Notes: a model not told the origin generated them from the sequence alone. A DNA stretch of 64,000 nt from Adineta ricciae (GCA_905250025.1 CAJNOJ010000048.1:186001-250000), one strand, 5' to 3'; shown: positions 1 through 12,747, numbered from the stretch's first letter. Translations and numbers: made by a program.

Positions 1-314
1 TATGATTAAGTGCATTCTCTTTTTTTCTCTCGTTTTGGGTTTTCTTCTGCTGCTCGACGCAATGTTTTGGTGTATTCGTCTTTCTTTTGTGCGCGTCGTG
101 CCCGTTTAGAGAAAAAAAAAGAAAGTTAGGAGACTTGCAAAAGGCAAAAATACTTTTTTTCTTCATAGATGTGGTTGTGATAAAAAAAAACAAGAGGGGA
201 GAGAAAGATAGAATGCAATGCATTTACCGCAAAAGAAAAAGAAACGTCGAACTGTCAAAACAAGGAGACGCTCTTGCAAAATCATCTGGTCGGACGGTCG
301 AGTCTTGCATACAA

Positions 315-327
315 AGCGCGCGCGCGC
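315..327. repeat. (CG)n microsatellite
   Basis: A short alternating GC run in otherwise AT-rich DNA. CpG is not depleted at this spot. Confidence 0.7.
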
Positions 328-2173
328 AGAAAGACAAACAGCATTATTGCTGCCGTCAGTGCGTCCTTGTAAGAAACGCAAAATAACAATGATGATGATA
401 TATGAGAAAGAAAAAGAAAAATGAAGAGGAAAATAACATAACCAACAACGATCTATTTTGGAATAGATTAGATTGCTATGGGTGTGTGTGTGAATTTCTT
501 TAGAAAAAAAAAGTTTCTTTTATATAAAATAACTGTTTATATGAAATAATACGAAAACAAATGACGCTTCGACGAAAGAGAACAGATAAAATATGATGAA
601 ACAGATGAATATATCACCATGTGAGTGCGTCGAGCACAGACGAGTATGTTTTAGACAATATTCTGAACTATTCGTCTCGCGTGCGCCTAAGAGACATTAT
701 TCAGAAAGCCAGTTTTGTTACTTTACACTTCAGCGCGTTTGTCGAGTATAGGAGAGAAAATATTTGGTATTAGTCAATATTTACTTGAAGAGATCGTTTG
801 TACTTGACTAAATATGACCTCAAAATATTCTCTTTTTTTTCGGAAAGAGTCTGTATTCGATGCTCGAATCTAATTCATCGTGGATTGTCTTGAACGTCAT
901 TCGAAAGTGGAAGCCCATCGATTGATTTCGTTGCATGTGATTCACGAATGGGCATGTTCAGGCTTTGGGTCTAAACACTTTGTTTTATCTACTTCTTTTT
1001 TTAATGTCAACTAACGTCGTTCTGGGTTGTTTTGTGATTTCTATACCCATCACCGAGTTTCCTTTCCTTCGCATTTCAATTGATCTTACTATTCTTGGTT
1101 GCTGGTTTGTTCTCTACTATTTACACGAACAAGAACGAGGAGAAACAATACTCGTATTCAGTATTGACAACCAATAGAAGAAAACCAGCTGATGCTTGAT
1201 CAGTAGCAATTGGTTGATTTCTTTTTCCTTATTTACTGCCGAGGTAGATATTTCTATGTAATAAAAAAGGAATTTCAATAAAGCACGAGAAGAAAATGCA
1301 AAGAAATATAATTGCATACTTATCAAAGTTGAAATTCTACTCGAATACCTTGATCACTAACTCTATTTACAATTAGTTAGCTAGACGAGATGTTCTCCAG
1401 TAATCAATGTTGTCTGATGAAGAGATAATCATCACATTGATGAACACAAGTGGAAAATTTATGTTGCATTCGCATGACATAACGAATTTCAGTGTAGAGG
1501 GTTCCTGACAAAACGGATTAGAAATCTTCGGTGTTATTTAAAGGGTATCTTTAAATAGCTACGAAGTATTTTTCTGATTTCATATGCTAAACCAAGAACA
1601 TAGACACCATTTGCTCGAGTTGCACCCTGATGATAAAAATAGACCGAGCAAAGAAAGAGTATTTCAACAAAATGACATAGCTGTCTAGAAGTACCTAATT
1701 GTATGGAAAAATAATCAAAGATTTAACACATGTCTTTCTATAAAACACCTCGAAATTCAAAAGTTTTCTCAATGTCGTAGAGTATAATCAACTCTTGTAA
1801 CGAAGATTCAATTCTATCTGTTAACTGTCTAAATACACCCGATAACAATGTCGTCAAAGATAAACACATCATCTGCTATCTGATAATTTCATCAAACACA
1901 CATCATCAATAGATTCCTTCTCATTGAAATCTATTGATGCCATACAATTCGCGTCCACTTACATGAAATATGATGGTATTACAGATTTTTGTAAGATAAA
2001 ACTGATGTCTTCACATTGGAAATAAGCGTGTATCTTAATGACTATCGTTAACGTACAATACAAGCAGGATTGACTGTTGATTGTGTTTTGTTGTCGTGCT
2101 GAAAGCTTGCCTGTCGTTCTCGATGCCTTTATACTCATAGTATTCAACAACAACAAGAACCCTTCGCTTTTTT

Positions 2174-2192
2174 TCTTCTTCTTCTTCTTCTT
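2174..2192. repeat. (TTC)n polypyrimidine repeat
   Basis: About six TTC units inside a longer T-rich tract. Similar TTC tracts occur at 34024-34052. Confidence 0.7.
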
Positions 2193-3615
2193 TTTTCACA
2201 GCCCCCGAGTTGTCGTCTTGCTCGTCGATGGAACGAAAGAAAATATTTTTTACTTCGAGATGTAACTTGGATGTTTTTGTCTTTTTCTTCTGTTTCTCGT
2301 CGTGTTTTTTTTCCTCCCTTCCAGCATAAAAAACCTTTCGCCTTGACATAACGTTCGCCTGAGGAGAACTATTCGCAATTCAAGCATATTCGCCTTTTTT
2401 TCTTTTCTCATCGTCGCCGACGATGTTATTATGGCAAAACATATGTTGATGAAGAAGAAAAGGATTGTAGAATCCGACCTCAAAAAGACTTGCCCTTCCA
2501 CCTTGAAAGGAATATAAACAAAGTATATCGTTCGGATTTTTTTCTCTCTCTATCCTTCTCTTCCTTACTAATATAAACTAAACACGATACATCAGACTAA
2601 TTGGTCTTCTTCGGTTGGTTGATTGAATTTTTTTTATATCTCCGATGTAATATTGACAAAAACAACGATGCAGAAAAAAAAGAAGAGAAATTATTTTTTT
2701 TCTTCTCATTGGACGTCACTTTGGCAACGTTATGTCTAACAAAAAATCTTCGCTCTGCGGTAAATGAGAGATCCAAATACACAGCTGCGTGCAACATATG
2801 TTTTTATTTCTTCTTGTCCTCAGTTGTTTTTTTTCCTGAATAAGTACTCTGCACTTCAATGAGGAAAGTGCCTCGTTGAGATTGAAACTATTGACGATGA
2901 TCATTATCATCATGTGATGAAACTGAATAATAATAATTATTTCGAAAAGCGTATGGCATCTGTGCTGGATGATAAGCAATCATTTCGCCCCCCTAGCAAC
3001 ATATCATAAAATAGAGTTTATTAAAGTATAGAAAGAAAAACTGCATTGTACAAAATTGGGTTCACAGTGGCCAATAAAAAAACCGACTAGAGGTATAAAA
3101 GTTTCATTCATCTGCACAATACAAAACGACGCCCAAAGAAAAAAGGAAAGTGTTACGATAACTATGTCATGTTCAGGCTAACTTGGGAACAAATCATAGC
3201 ACGGTATAGCGGGTTACTAGACACCTAGATTCGGTTTATTTCTCTACTTTTGTGATATAGTCCTCATCGAGATGAACTGAAGAAATGTTTTGTTCATGAA
3301 GTTGCACATTCGTTGTTTCGTCTGATCTGGGATGTTGATATCGTGGACCAGTCTAAAGATAGCGAGGAAATTAGTTTTCGTAAGGCAGTGAAAGCATGAA
3401 GATAAGCTGTGCAGCAGAAGGAAGCAGAAGCAAGTGTTGCAATCAGTCAAACTGATTGTTTTATTTGATTTTGGCACAACAAAAAATAGAAATGTACAGG
3501 TGAAAAACAAACAATGGCAACAACATAGAAAAGCTCGACTAGAAACGTGACAAGTGTTACAAGATGTGTTATAAATAAAGAATATTCACTCTCAAGACAA
3601 GATGCAAGCTCTTCA

Positions 3616-5709
3616 TTATTCACATTCATAATAGAATACCTCATGATGATCACGAATTGGTTGCGAAGATCTTAAATCTTGTAAAGTTGATTGTTTTTGT
3701 TCGAAAGTTTTCGCTTCAAGGTATGGATTGCTTGATTCACCTTTAGCACCATTCTGAATGGCTAGAGCTAGCGCTGTTTGATGTTGTTGTTCCTTGATTT
3801 CTTCGTATAGATTATCAATATCTGCATTCACTGGTTTAATAAGAGATTCACGATCGGAGACACCGTCGTTAGGTTGATGAATAATTATAGATGATGTTGT
3901 CGATGATGCTGAATGTGGACGATTTGAAACGTTACCGGATGTTAATGGAAGGATAGCTGGCGATGATGAAATTAAATAGGGTTGTTCAGCTTGGAGATTC
4001 CTTCCATGATGGTGATTACTATCAGGTGATGTTTTTGAGCTATTTAGATGTTCATGATGATTTTCTTCGCTCTTCAAATATTTTGAAGAACGTTCCCGAC
4101 GACGTCGTCTACAATGAAATCTTAAGAATCACATCTGAGAGTGCGCACATCAGTGACTCACTTCGTTATTCGAATAAAACCAAAGATGGTTGCGATGATT
4201 AATATAACAAACAGGACACCGAGTATACAACCAATCGCTATTCCTATGCAAAAGAAAGAGCTAGTTTCGCGTGATTTAGATAGATCGAAGAACATTTGCA
4301 TCGATCGATCAATCTGGTTGTTTTATGATAAAAACAGGCACATTAATCAAGCACTTGACAAAAGTCGCTATTCTCTTTTCCTATTCAGTGACAAATTCAC
4401 TTGCAGTTCGAAAAGAAAATTTTCTCTGTCCGGAAATCAACAGTTTTATTATTTATACAAATATCATACCCCACTGTCGTTTTAATGACATTTTCCCGTC
4501 AGCTTCCAAACTATATGGTGCATACTCTGATAGATACGAATCGACTAGAACAAAAACAATCGATCAATCTTGACTAGCAGATCTTGTCTTACCTTGAAAG
4601 TACAAGAGAAAGCGTGCTCCATCAAAATGGTTGGTTTTTAGTTGAAATTCAACTAACTCATCATGACGTTTAGACGTGTTTACATCAATCAATTCATTGA
4701 CATTCAGTATTTGAATACTATTCAGTAGACGTATGCTTAATTCATGCGAATATTCCAGAGAATTTTCGAGCATATATAAACGTAATCGAGATTGACGTGA
4801 CACGTACAATTGTTTTTTACATGTGAGATGTTGTCCAGATGTTTGAGGATAATTCGGTGAATGTAGTAATCCACGATCGTGCGTTAATCGTTCTGGAACT
4901 GCCGCTGAACAAATGTCGAATCGAGGAAGCTCGTCTTTGACTTCGTCGCCTAGAATAATCAATGCTCAATCATTAACTAAGAAACGGAAATCAAAATTCT
5001 TACTTGGAATACAAGAATATTCCACCATGGAAAAGTTCGATACCGTACCATACGGACAATCTTGTAAGAGCGGTCGTTTGTTGTATCGTATTTTACACTC
5101 AGCACCATTTCCTTGCTTTAATTGGCTATCACAAATATAACGATAGTCATTTTGCGTTGGCGTTGTACAAATTGTTGGAGTGTCTCGATTACATTTGAAA
5201 CGGTTTCCTGTTTGATCGGCTTGTTGTCGAAGGCTAATACCGGCCAAGGCTGTTTTTATGTACAAACGATAATTCCTTGCACACGACAGATTAATATCAC
5301 CTGACGTCACACGTCTTCCTACTGATGATTCACACAGAAAATCAGTTTGATCATAAATAACAGGCAAACAGCGGTAGGTCGTGTATACTCGTCGCGTTGA
5401 TCCACAAGTTGAATTAATTGAAAAACGTAAATCAGTAATATTAAGACTGCAAGTTCGTTTACGATTACAAGCGAATAATAATGTATTTTTATTTTCAATT
5501 CGGCATCGAGCTGTACCCGAACATGTATCATCGGTTGTTGATTCGTACATGACGTTTTCTATATGAATAATATAGCCGGGTAAGCATGACGGCAAGTTCG
5601 AAGATGGCTTATCGGTTGGTTCTATACATGTATAAGGTGTTAAATTGGTGTTTGATGAAGCGGAGATTTCGATGATAAATAGAATGGAAACGATCGTTCC
5701 GAACAACAT
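3616..5709 (-). CDS. SUEL-lectin / CUB single-pass membrane protein
   Basis: A type I membrane protein of roughly 580 residues in about five exons. It starts at the ATG at 5709 with a signal peptide (MLFGTIVSILFIIEISASS). The first exon (to about 4995) encodes two consecutive cysteine-rich modules, ending in TTYRCLP and VEYSCIP, which resemble SUEL/galactose-binding lectin domains as in EVA-1 and latrophilins. The next exon has a CUB-like signature (GLLHSPNYP), continued in a short exon near 4531-4460. A transmembrane helix (AIGCILGVLFVILIIATIFG) follows near 4240-4170. It is followed by a basic stop-transfer run (KRRRRERS) and a cytoplasmic tail of about 155 residues without a known domain, ending at 3616. 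A cell-surface carbohydrate-binding receptor or adhesion protein is inferred; the ligand is unknown. An AG acceptor lies 5 nt upstream of the start. The small exon around 4315 was placed only by phase. Confidence 0.72.
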
Positions 5710-5891
5710 TTGACCTGATTAAGACATCAACAACCGAAGAAAAGAAGAGAAAAAGAATGCATTCGAACGAACACGAAGATCAATCAATCCTTTCATTGGC
5801 GACAGGCTATATCCAATGAAATTCTTCCAATTGGTTGTCTTAGTGAATATATCAAGAATGGTACATACAACTAATTGAACACGATAGTAGT
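5710..5891. promoter_or_regulatory. divergent intergenic region (lectin gene / CFAP99)
   Basis: Only 182 bp separate two divergent start codons, so regulatory sequence is probably shared. On the + strand an acceptor-like GTTGTCTTAG lies about 45 nt before the CFAP99 ATG. On the - strand TTAATCAG lies just before the lectin ATG. No clear TATA box or X-box was seen. Confidence 0.45.
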
Positions 5892-8039
5892 ATGACTGAA
5901 CGGGATAGAAGTGAATATAACGATCTATTCCATCATTGTGTACGTGTACTAGATGAATATGATGATAAAATGTCAGAAAAAGCATTCCTAGATGAATATG
6001 TTCAATCACATCAAGTATTTTTTTCAATGAAGTTTCTAACTTTTCGTAGTATATTATCGCTGTTTCTATAGGTATCGAATCCGTCGTTTATATCGATAGT
6101 ACTAACTGATTGTATTCGTCATGGTCCGTTACTTAAGATTCTGCTTGACACATTTTATAAAACAATTGATGAAATCAATCTACGGAAATCAGAGCAGAAT
6201 AGTCATAAAGGTTTCTTCTTGTATGTGATGACGGCCTTCATCCTATTGTTTAATTTAGTTCTTATCTACTTGATCTTCTTCCAACTTGATTCCATTGGAT
6301 TTCCATTCTTTCGTGAAATAATTCTTTCGATTCGGTTGCGACAAACGTCCGAAGTAGCTTACGAGATGAATCAGATCTATCACTAACCATTTCTTTGTCA
6401 TAGTTGCTCCAATTTCTTGTCAATGAAGCACATCTATCAACAATCAAAAGTGAATGTATGAATTTATACGAAGAAGAATATATTAACACTCAAATCATGC
6501 GAGTAATTCCAAGGTATGTTCCTTAAATCTTCAATACAACTAATCGTTCATATTATGTAGATATCTCGCAGATTTACGTGATCTCGCAAAGAAAGTCAAA
6601 GAGCAAACATCGATGATACGTCCAACATCAGAACCGACGAAATTTCAACCATTCAACTTAACTAAACCAAAGCCAGTTAGATCGAAATTTATTGATATCA
6701 GCTATGTACAGATTAGAACTTTTAGACTCCGAAAGTGAACCAGTGTCAACCAGTACCAAAACCTCGAACTGATCGTCAAAAGGATCGAAAAACTATTTCT
6801 CGTCATCAAAGTTTACAAAGTTTAAAAGAAAAGTCAACTAACGATGATCAAAGAAATCCTCAACCTAATCGTTTCCGAGCGAGTCCAGCACCGATGAAAT
6901 CGCAGGTTCGTTCTTGTTTTCTCAATCGTATCATTTCATTATCGATTTTAGACAAGTAAAATTCCGGTCAAATCCAACATTGCCACTGTACTGAAAGAAA
7001 ACCAATTCTACAAAAAGCAAGAAGACAACGTTCGCCGACGCTTGAACGATTTCGAAGCAGGTGGTAAAGATGCTGGTGAATTTCTTCACTGGCAGCAATC
7101 AAAGCAGAAACAAGACTACGAAGAAGAATTGCAGACGATTGAACGGAAAAAGTTAGAAGGAAAGATCAGCTATGAAGAAGCCATCTTAGCAAAACAACGT
7201 GTTACCAACGAAAATCGACGGCGAGCCGACGAATTAAAACGTCAAACACGTGAAAAAATTCAAGTTTACGTTCAAGAAAAACTTCAGAAAGAACAACACA
7301 CGAAGTGAATCGAAATATCTAAAACGAGAATGAATTTGTTTATGCGTTGATTTCATTCTAGACAGTTGATCGAGGAAGTCATGGATGGAAGAGACAATGT
7401 CAAACTATCACAACAAAAACTTCGACAATACAAAACAGATTTTGCTAAACAATATAAAGAAGATGTAAAGCAATTGATGAAACAAACGCTCGACGAGGTT
7501 TGTCAATGACATACTAGTGTGCAGAAAAATTCGAATTCATAGATGTCTTCAAATCTATTCAGGCTGAAACTGACATGCAACATCGTATTGAACTAATTCA
7601 ACAAATTCGTGCTATTGAATCCATTCCAATTGCTCGTTCGAAACCTATTGATCTCACATCTACAGCTGGACATAGTTTACATGACGAAATGTCAATAAGT
7701 GAATTACGTCAACGATTGGAACGTTTGAAATCAGAACGAGAGAAAGAACGCGAAGCACGACATGAGCGAATCATCAGAGAAAAACAAATAAAAGAAAAAT
7801 CATTAACGAACACAGCTCAACGCATAGCCAAACATCGAAATGAGTCCACAGCACAATCTGCCATCAAGTAAGATGTTTTATACAATTGAATCCAAGAAAA
7901 ATAAATATTCTTCTGTTTTCTTTTAATTAGGAAATCTCGAGAGACAAGCGCTCCACCTTCTCTCGATCGACACAACTGTGAACTTCAACAACATTTACAA
8001 TCGAGAAAAGCTGAACGTTTAACGAAAGAAAATCTTTAA
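5892..8039 (+). CDS. CFAP99: cilia- and flagella-associated protein 99
   Basis: A coiled-coil axonemal protein of roughly 530 residues, read from about nine short exons. The first exon (LDEYDDKMSEKAFLDEY) and the helical N-terminal exons (YLIFFQLDSIGF, LLQFLVNEAHLS) match the family's N-terminal region. The diagnostic part is downstream: FEAGGKDAGEFLHWQQ followed by a charged helix (IERKKLEGKISYEEAILAKQ), then IRAIESIPIARSKPIDLTST, AGHSLHDEMSISELRQRL and a charged coiled coil to the end. From family knowledge, CFAP99 is a component of motile cilia and sperm flagella. ATG 5892 is the first in-frame Met after an upstream stop. A 50-nt intron near 6679-6728 is needed to keep frame; a 20-nt alternative there is too short. 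The next gene starts only 81 bp after the stop. Confidence 0.8.
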
Positions 8040-8100
8040 AATACTTTTTCTCGACATGTTCTTCTCTTTTTTTCTGTGCACTGGGATTTTACTAGAGTAT

Positions 8101-8119
8101 ATCTGCTATTTTGTAGATT
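8101..8119 (+). promoter_or_regulatory. unpaired 3' splice acceptor before start codon (trans-splice candidate)
   Basis: CTGCTATTTTGTAG ends 3 nt before the ATG at 8120. The preceding stop codon is at 8039, which leaves no room for a conventional upstream exon and promoter. No AATAAA was seen in the 80-bp gap. Confidence 0.55.
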
Positions 8120-9996
8120 ATGGATAGATTACGCCGAAAATTTTCTAAATTAAAAAACAAATCCAATCCAACAAGTGACGGCAGTAAGATGAGTGGACCA
8201 CTTTTTTCGCAACCAAGATTGTTTTCTTTTGTAGGTGTATATAAAAAACATGGTAAGAATGACGATCAAACGTATCTGGATACAAAAAACGGTGAAATAT
8301 TCAGTATAACATCCTCTATCGATTACATTGCCGAAGAGCTTTTTGCTATTGCAAAGAAATCTGTATGTAGTTCCGCGTTTGTCAAAATTGGACAGATACG
8401 AACGGAAAATTTCGACGTTTTAGTCTCATACGATTCGGCTGTCGAAACTTCATGACGATTTGCTACATTTAAAAGTATTTATTACAAAAAAATTCAAAGA
8501 AAATTCGGAAGAGCTTGTCGATTCGAATCGACAAATCAGCGTATTGAAACGGCAGTTGAACAAACAATCCGTCGATTTTGATCTCGATCCTGAAAGCTCA
8601 TTAAACACGAGATACAATCGATCATTCGCGAGCGATCGCAGCATGGCTGATGTGAGAATCATGCTCACAACGTAAATAGACGCAGCTTGTGCGTGTAGAT
8701 ATCTAACCTATAATCATTCTTATTACCAATCTCGAAGAAAAGAAAAATAAATGTCGATTTTCTCTTTTCCTAGTCAACATCGCATCATTCGCTATGGTCA
8801 CCCAATTCAATCATACTGAGTTCATCATTGACGACACCGACATTTCGTCGGCGCCTAGCTGAAACATCGATGTCTGATATCAACCATTCATCTGTGATTC
8901 AAGAACATTTTGTTTATCTTTATCAACAGCTGTGCTCGAATTGCTCGAAATGTTCATGCTATCAATCATTCATTCGTAACCAAATTGAATTAGAATATCT
9001 ATCGATCTGTTCATACAATGAACAAATCAAAAGTGAAAACGATTGTTTACAGCGCTTACTGGCTGATTGTAAGCATGCTTATGAGCAACAGTATGTCTTA
9101 TTCAGTCAATACGAACAATATCTTATTGAATATGAACAATGTATTCAAATTCAATACGAACTCATCAAAGCTCTGCAACAATTTGTTGACCGATATCAAA
9201 TATCGTTCGACCAACGAAAACATACGATCAACACGCATGATGATCATTTGTATCTCAAACCAATTGAGTTAATCACGAAAGGAGCACGTTATGAGACCAA
9301 TGATAGGTAAGTTTTGTTCTGTTCTGCTAATGAGACAGGAAAAAAAATGATTATTTTCTATCACCTCTGGTGGGGATCGAACCCACGATCTTTGGATTAG
9401 AAGTCCAACGCGTTAATCCGCTTCGCCACAGAGGCTCACCATTCTATCGCAAGCAATTCAGTGCCACAATGAAACAAAATTGAATTTCTGCTTTTAGTGG
9501 ACTCTATCAAACAATCTCTCTTTTACAAGAACAATGTCAACGGCATATTTCACAATTGCCCAAACGTGCTCAATTATTTTCCTATTCGCACGAACAATTT
9601 CATCCTCCACCGAATATATCGGGTGTCGTCGATGTTGCTGATCTTGAAATTTCGATCTTACTCGTCGATTTACTAACATTGAAACATGAAAATAATGAAT
9701 TACGTTGGACGAATGATCGTTTCATTCGAGAGACCAAGCTTTATAAGAGTCGACTCGCCGTATTGGAATTAACCAACAGATACTTCGATAAAAATTTCGT
9801 TATCGAAGATTCTTCAAACGAACTTATCCAACGTGAAAAAGCACTTCGTTTATACGTTTATCGTCTTTCGGATTTATTACAAACAACAAGCAATCAACTT
9901 GAAGAACGACAAACATATTACGAAACGCTCGTACGTCAATTGAAAGTTCAACATAAAGAACTAGTTGCTCATATTCGACAAAATGATCATAAATGA
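8120..9996 (+). CDS. coiled-coil protein, possibly MCC-like
   Basis: Read as one gene of four exons, roughly 500 residues. Exon 1 starts at MDRLRRKFSKLKNK. A 60-nt intron (GTATGTAG..GTTTTAG, about 8368-8427) and a 122-nt intron (GTGAGA.., about 8652-8773) both keep phase 0. A third intron (about 9307-9498) carries an antisense tRNA gene. The protein is mostly helical and Gln/Glu/Leu-rich, with a CSNCSKCSC cysteine cluster near its middle and a C-terminal coiled coil (REKALRLYVYRLSDLLQ). That last segment weakly resembles the C-terminal helix of MCC/USHBP1 proteins, but no PDZ-binding tail is present, so no function is assigned. Its position 81 bp behind CFAP99 suggests co-transcription. It could also be split into two genes at the 122-nt gap. 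Confidence 0.55.
9340..9347 (-). terminator. RNA polymerase III terminator of the tRNA gene
   Basis: A run of eight T on the minus strand, about 14 nt beyond the tRNA 3' end. This is the usual pol III stop signal. Confidence 0.75.
9362..9435 (-). tRNA. tRNA-Arg (anticodon TCT)
   Basis: On the minus strand a full cloverleaf can be drawn. The acceptor stem pairs GCCTCTG with CAGAGGT (G-U at the first pair), with discriminator G. The anticodon stem TTGGA/TCCAA holds loop CTTCTAA with anticodon TCT. The T arm GTGGG-TTCGATC-CCCAC contains a perfect B-box core (GGTTCGATCCC). No intron is seen. It decodes AGA. It lies antisense inside an intron of the coiled-coil gene at 8120-9996. Confidence 0.93.
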
Positions 9997-10552
9997 ACCT
10001 GAGTGTCTATTTTTTGCCTTTCACATGTGATAACTTCCACGTAGTATTTCGCGCACGATAGTTTAGATTTGAAACAACGTAATAAAGACGCCAGCGGATT
10101 CAATAACCGACTGCTTTCTCTTATTATGATACCCAAAGTACGCCCATAACCTTCTGTTATTTTATTTTACTGTTTTTTTTCCTGGCAAAACAAAACTGTT
10201 GATAAGATAACGGATGCCTTGCACCGTCGCTTTTTCTCGCTCTCTATTATTCACTAATGAGCTCATACACTTGACCCTTCATCTGAAGCATATTTTGACT
10301 GCGCATATAAGCAGATAGTCATGGAAAAATATGTGTATAAAGATGCAAAATGGACGATGAAGAAAACGTTAGACGATATACAGTGAAACGAAAAAGAAAG
10401 AGAAATGTGCAGAACGAAACGAACTTCATCACACATAACCTAATACGTTCTGTTCGTGGGTCACAACGGCGATAGGGAAAACGTCATCTATTTGTTTTCG
10501 AAGTTGAGAGATGTTTTTCTTGCAGAGCATCTTGATCTTTACTCAGTAAAAG
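9997..10552. other. intergenic region upstream of TBC1D25
   Basis: No coding potential was seen. Near its right end the acceptor-like TTTTTCTTGCAG stops at 10525, 27 nt before the TBC1D25 start, so that mRNA may receive a trans-spliced leader. Confidence 0.5.
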
Positions 10553-12747
10553 ATGCCATCGACTAATGAATTGCAAATGAATTCGTCATACTCATTGTTA
10601 ATTACTGACAATGATTGTGCATGTCAAAATAACGATGAGGTAATACTTTCCACGAACGATGTATTCGCTCCGATCGTCTATTTCCGTCTTATAGATTCTA
10701 TCAACGTTGACATCGAAGCATAATCATCGTCATTGCTCGCGAGATGTGCATCTCTCCAACATCGTCACTTTCATGATATCAGTATAGACACAGATCTGAT
10801 GACTATTTTGTGTGCATATTTTCCTTTGTTTAGTTAAACAAACATAACATCTGTCAATTGCAAAAGACGTTTTCTGTTGATCTTCCATTGCTATCTTATT
10901 CATTTCTTGTTCAACTGATCAATCGTGCGTTTCATCTTCATTCAAACTTTACGGTACAAACCAAAGACAGTTTGCTTATTAACGATGATTTCGATCTCGA
11001 TGGTGTGATAATGCATCAAAACGATGAGCATCATCGAGTTGAATTTCTCGTCAATCAATACGAGGTCGATGATTGGTGTATCATTGAAGAAGATTTGAAT
11101 GATAATTTTGAATTATTTCATATAGAGAATAATCTAATACTCGTAACAATTAAATCGATCTACCATCGGCCGGAAACATTATTGGAAAAAGCAACCAATT
11201 GGCTGCATGGTTCAGTTAATCTTTTGTCAAGTAACTGCTTGACAAAAAAAGAATTCTATCGAATGTTAGATCCCGTCAATGGTCGTCTATTGAATGAAGA
11301 GAATTTTCGACGACGTATCTATGAGAATGGATGTGAACAATCAGTACGAAAGATTGTTTGGTGTTATTTATTTCAAGTATTTAATCAAACAATGACAAAT
11401 GATGATAAGGTTCAGTATACCATCAAGGCAAAAGAACGATATCAAGAGTAAATACATATTTTGCATGTCTACAAGTTTTTGAAATGGATATGTTGTAGAA
11501 TGAAACAAGCATGGCAAAGTAAACGGGAGTCAGAAATCTTAATCCTGGAAAATTTGATTCAAAAAGATGTCACACGTACAGATAGTTCAGTGAAGTTCTT
11601 TGAAAACAAACAAAATCTATCTCGAGAGAAACTCTTGAATATTCTTATGACTTACTGTGTCTATCATCCTGAGCCTGGTTATGCTCAAGGTTTGTTTGAG
11701 ATTTCTTTTGAACGATAAACTCGAATTTAACTGTATCGTCTAGGCATGACAGACATGGCTGCACCGATTTTGTATGTTATACGTGACGAGGCACTGGCGT
11801 ATGCGTGTTTTTGTGCGTTGATGCGTTATATGGCACCGTTATTTCATTCGGATGGTATTGCAATGAATCGTCGTTTAGATCTATTAAGAAAAACGATTCG
11901 AGCGATCGATGTGGAGCTATGGAATAAAATCGAGCAATATGATATCAGTTAGTAGAAAGCGAACACGACAGATTAAAATGAATTTGTAGTTCGTATGCGA
12001 ATATCGGAAATTAGAAATTCATTTGAACCTAGTCGTGTTAGCTTCGTACCGGTTGATCTTATTTCGAAAGTTTTTCTTGTAGGTAATTTAATGTTCGCTT
12101 ATCGTTGGTTACTGTTGGATTGTAAACGAGAATTTCCGTTCAAAGATGTCTTTCGTGTATTCGAAACCTTGTGGTCATCGTTGCCATCCGATCGGTTCGA
12201 ATTGAATAATAGTTCATATTCGGATATCGATGATTTGTGTCCGTCATCGATTTGTTCACATCGTTATTCTTCGATGACTTCATCGATAACAAACACAATT
12301 CTTTCATCGCATTCATTTTCATCGATTCCTGATGAAATACAATCGGAACATTCGAGTATCGACGGTGGTGATTCGGGTTTTCGTGATGAACAAGTCGCAA
12401 CAATCTGCGATGTGCATTGGAACTGTTCGTTGCAAGACAATTTGACCATAGCATCGTGTGTACCATTAGAAAATTGGTTGAAAAACTTCTCGCGAGTGGA
12501 CAACGATATCGACTATTCAGATATGTTTACAATCTTTCTTTGTGTAGCCTTACTCGAACAAAACCGTTCGTCGATTATACAGCTGTCAGCAATGAATCTT
12601 GACAATGATGATTATATTGGCTTCTATTTTACACGTCTTGTTCGACAAAATGATGCGAAACAAGCGTTGAAACTTGCCAGACATTATCACAAACAATATG
12701 TCGTTTTTCAAATGCGAACCAAACAGTTACTATCAACGAATTATTAA
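10553..12747 (+). CDS. TBC1D25: TBC1 domain family member 25 (RabGAP)
   Basis: A Rab GTPase-activating protein of roughly 600 residues that in animals links Rab33/ATG8 to autophagosome maturation. Short 5' exons starting at ATG 10553 lead into a PB1-like N-terminal domain (KTFSVDLPLLSYSFLVQLIN). A linker with RPETLLEKATNWLHG follows, then the TBC domain: LLNEENFRRRIYENG, then the arginine-finger motif region VRKIVWCYLFQV. The glutamine-finger region reads PGYAQGMTDMAAPILYVI across an intron, followed by FAYRWLLLDCKREFPF and VFETLWSSLPSDRFE. An Asp/Ser-rich insert and a helical C-terminus end at 12747. One intron (from 11948) has two possible acceptors; using the distal AG near 12082 removes about 30 residues and gives better family continuity. 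The arginine-finger segment (RKIVW) and the YAQG segment (family YCQG) are largely retained. Confidence 0.87.

Larger units (their letters stand above)
1..3615. other. gene-poor region, no supported gene
   Basis: No open stretch here shows a recognisable domain, a splice-bounded exon series or a signal peptide with a convincing start. The sequence is rich in homopolymers and pyrimidine tracts (TTC runs near 2174-2192) and has a (CG)n run at 315-327. A 14-mer fitting the RFX X-box consensus lies at 2715-2728, but no adjacent gene is visible. It is probably intergenic sequence or the long upstream region of a gene outside the window. Confidence 0.5.

Noticed and set aside
87-424. Lys/Arg-rich overlapping frames as small basic proteins
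   Set aside because: Artefact of A-rich DNA; three overlapping frames are open on both strands.
965-1177. 70-residue hydrophobic open frame as a membrane-protein gene
   Set aside because: Composition follows the T-rich DNA; no splice context, no conserved motif and no promoter element.
2715-2728. X-box consensus match (GTCACTTTGGCAAC)
   Set aside because: No gene start lies nearby, and a degenerate 14-mer is expected by chance in 64 kb.
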